Below, piece after piece: positions 63,588 through 64,000 of a stretch of 64,000 nucleotides of DNA. Numbering within the stretch: position 1 is the stretch's first letter; every line of letters begins with the position of its first letter. The stretch spans positions 1 to 64,000 of the forward strand of contig QHSU01000088.1 in NCBI GenBank assembly GCA_003220535.1, in the 5' to 3' direction. Source of the DNA: Candidatus Rokuibacteriota bacterium (GTDB taxonomy: Bacteria; Methylomirabilota; Methylomirabilia; Rokubacteriales; CSP1-6). A program made the translations under genes and the position numbers. The notes under the pieces were generated by a model that saw only the letters and a program-made list of their open reading frames with translations, was not told where the DNA came from and did no database searches.

Positions 63588-64000
63588 ATGCTGCGCTTCA
63601 CCAAGCAGGTCGACTACGGGCTCATGGCGATGCAGTACGTCGCCGAGCATCAGGGCGATGCCCCGGTCGGCGTCAAGCGGATCGCCGACGAGTTCGGGAT
63701 GCCGGCCGAGTTGCTCGCCAAGGTCCTCCAGCACCTCGCGAAGGGCGGCCTCGTGGTGGCCCAGAGCGGGCCCCGCGGGGGCTACCGGCTAACCCTGCCG
63801 GTGACGGTGGGGCAGGTGATCCGGGTGCTCGAGGGGCCACTGGCGATCGTGAGCTGCATGGCGAACCACGACGACTGTGGGCAGGCGTCGCGCTGCACGC
63901 TCCGTAATCCGGTGCGGAAGCTCCAGGCGGCGATCACCGACCTGCTGGACACGACGACGCTGGCCGAACTCACGGGCGACGACGTGCCGGCGGCGCTGGC
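63588..64000 (+). CDS. Rrf2-family transcriptional regulator with [2Fe-2S] Cys motif (3' end beyond window)
   Basis: 137 residues visible; ATG with GGAG upstream. Winged HTH: LRFTKQVDYGLMAMQYVAEH, VGVKRIADEFGMPAELLAKV, GPRGGYRL. Three Cys in SCMANHDDCGQASRC match the cluster-binding loop of IscR/SufR/RsrR-type sensors. It likely senses Fe-S status or redox stress. The gene runs off the window, so targets downstream are unseen. Confidence 0.92.
   Translation, partial: MLRFTKQVDYGLMAMQYVAEHQGDAPVGVKRIADEFGMPAELLAKVLQHLAKGGLVVAQSGPRGGYRLTLPVTVGQVIRVLEGPLAIVSCMANHDDCGQASRCTLRNPVRKLQAAITDLLDTTTLAELTGDDVPAAL

Overview
The window is GC-rich, densely coded bacterial chromosome around the replication origin. 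The gene set (rpmH-rnpA-yidD-yidC-mnmE-rsmG-parA-parB facing dnaA-dnaN-recF-gyrB-gyrA-serS), together with paired DUF507 genes, a PEP-CTERM protein and many copies of ABC_sub_bind-type periplasmic binding proteins, fits an uncultured soil or subsurface lineage such as Methylomirabilota/Rokubacteria. That placement is an inference from gene content, not from a marker phylogeny.

Layout. 1-11.3 kb (all minus): 5' end of a tRNA-Pro, rdgB, rph, an AMIN-type cell-wall amidase, then a tightly packed run of eight genes (HAD phosphatase, nucleotidyltransferase, ATP-grasp, class III aminotransferase, Gfo/Idh/MocA dehydrogenase, CDP-alcohol phosphotransferase, CopD-like membrane protein, flippase-like membrane protein). 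This run looks like a pathway for an aminated, CDP-activated polar head group or polymer. 11.3-12.3 kb: ssrA (tmRNA), smpB and tRNA-Leu(CAG). 12.28-19.94 kb: a decayed genomic island bounded by the tRNA-Leu 3' end and an imperfect copy of it. It carries a RepA-like/integrase fusion, a diverged tandem duplication, small hypothetical genes, ABC_sub_bind genes and chimeric pseudogenes. 20-27.8 kb: ABM-like protein, a second Gfo/Idh gene, a GT2 glycosyltransferase, UbiX, two DUF507 genes, a four-gene signalling operon (response regulator, HD-GYP, CPBP-like, histidine kinase) and a cytochrome P460-cupredoxin fusion. 27.8-33.3 kb: atpF-H-A-G-D-C without atpB or atpE. 33.4-40.8 kb: mnmA, parB, parA with parS-like sites, rsmG, mnmE, yidC, yidD, rnpA, rpmH. 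40.84-41.1 kb: probable origin with DnaA boxes. 41.1-51.2 kb: dnaA, dnaN, recF, gyrB, gyrA, serS and a small lipoprotein. 51.2-52.4 kb: a trypsin-like protease.

52.4-63.1 kb is a second accessory region that ends at tRNA-Ser(UGA), with a tyrosine recombinase whose last codons lie inside the tRNA gene. It holds a frameshifted flavodoxin-like gene, an IS110 fragment, three nearly full-length ABC_sub_bind genes (one with a late nonsense codon), small stress-type proteins (GYD, NTF2-like), a PEP-CTERM protein and many scars. A small protein family recurs across both accessory regions: five copies or remnants, several directly downstream of ABC_sub_bind genes. The window ends in an Rrf2-type [2Fe-2S] regulator preceded by two palindromes.

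The most interesting material is (i) the eight-gene CDP-alcohol/aminotransferase operon, (ii) the recurring ABC_sub_bind plus small-protein pairing, (iii) the natural gene fusions and their scars in the tRNA-Leu island, and (iv) a duplicated 69-bp hairpin leader that abuts an IS110 remnant. Pseudogene calls rest on one assembled sequence; read-level checks would separate real decay from assembly error.
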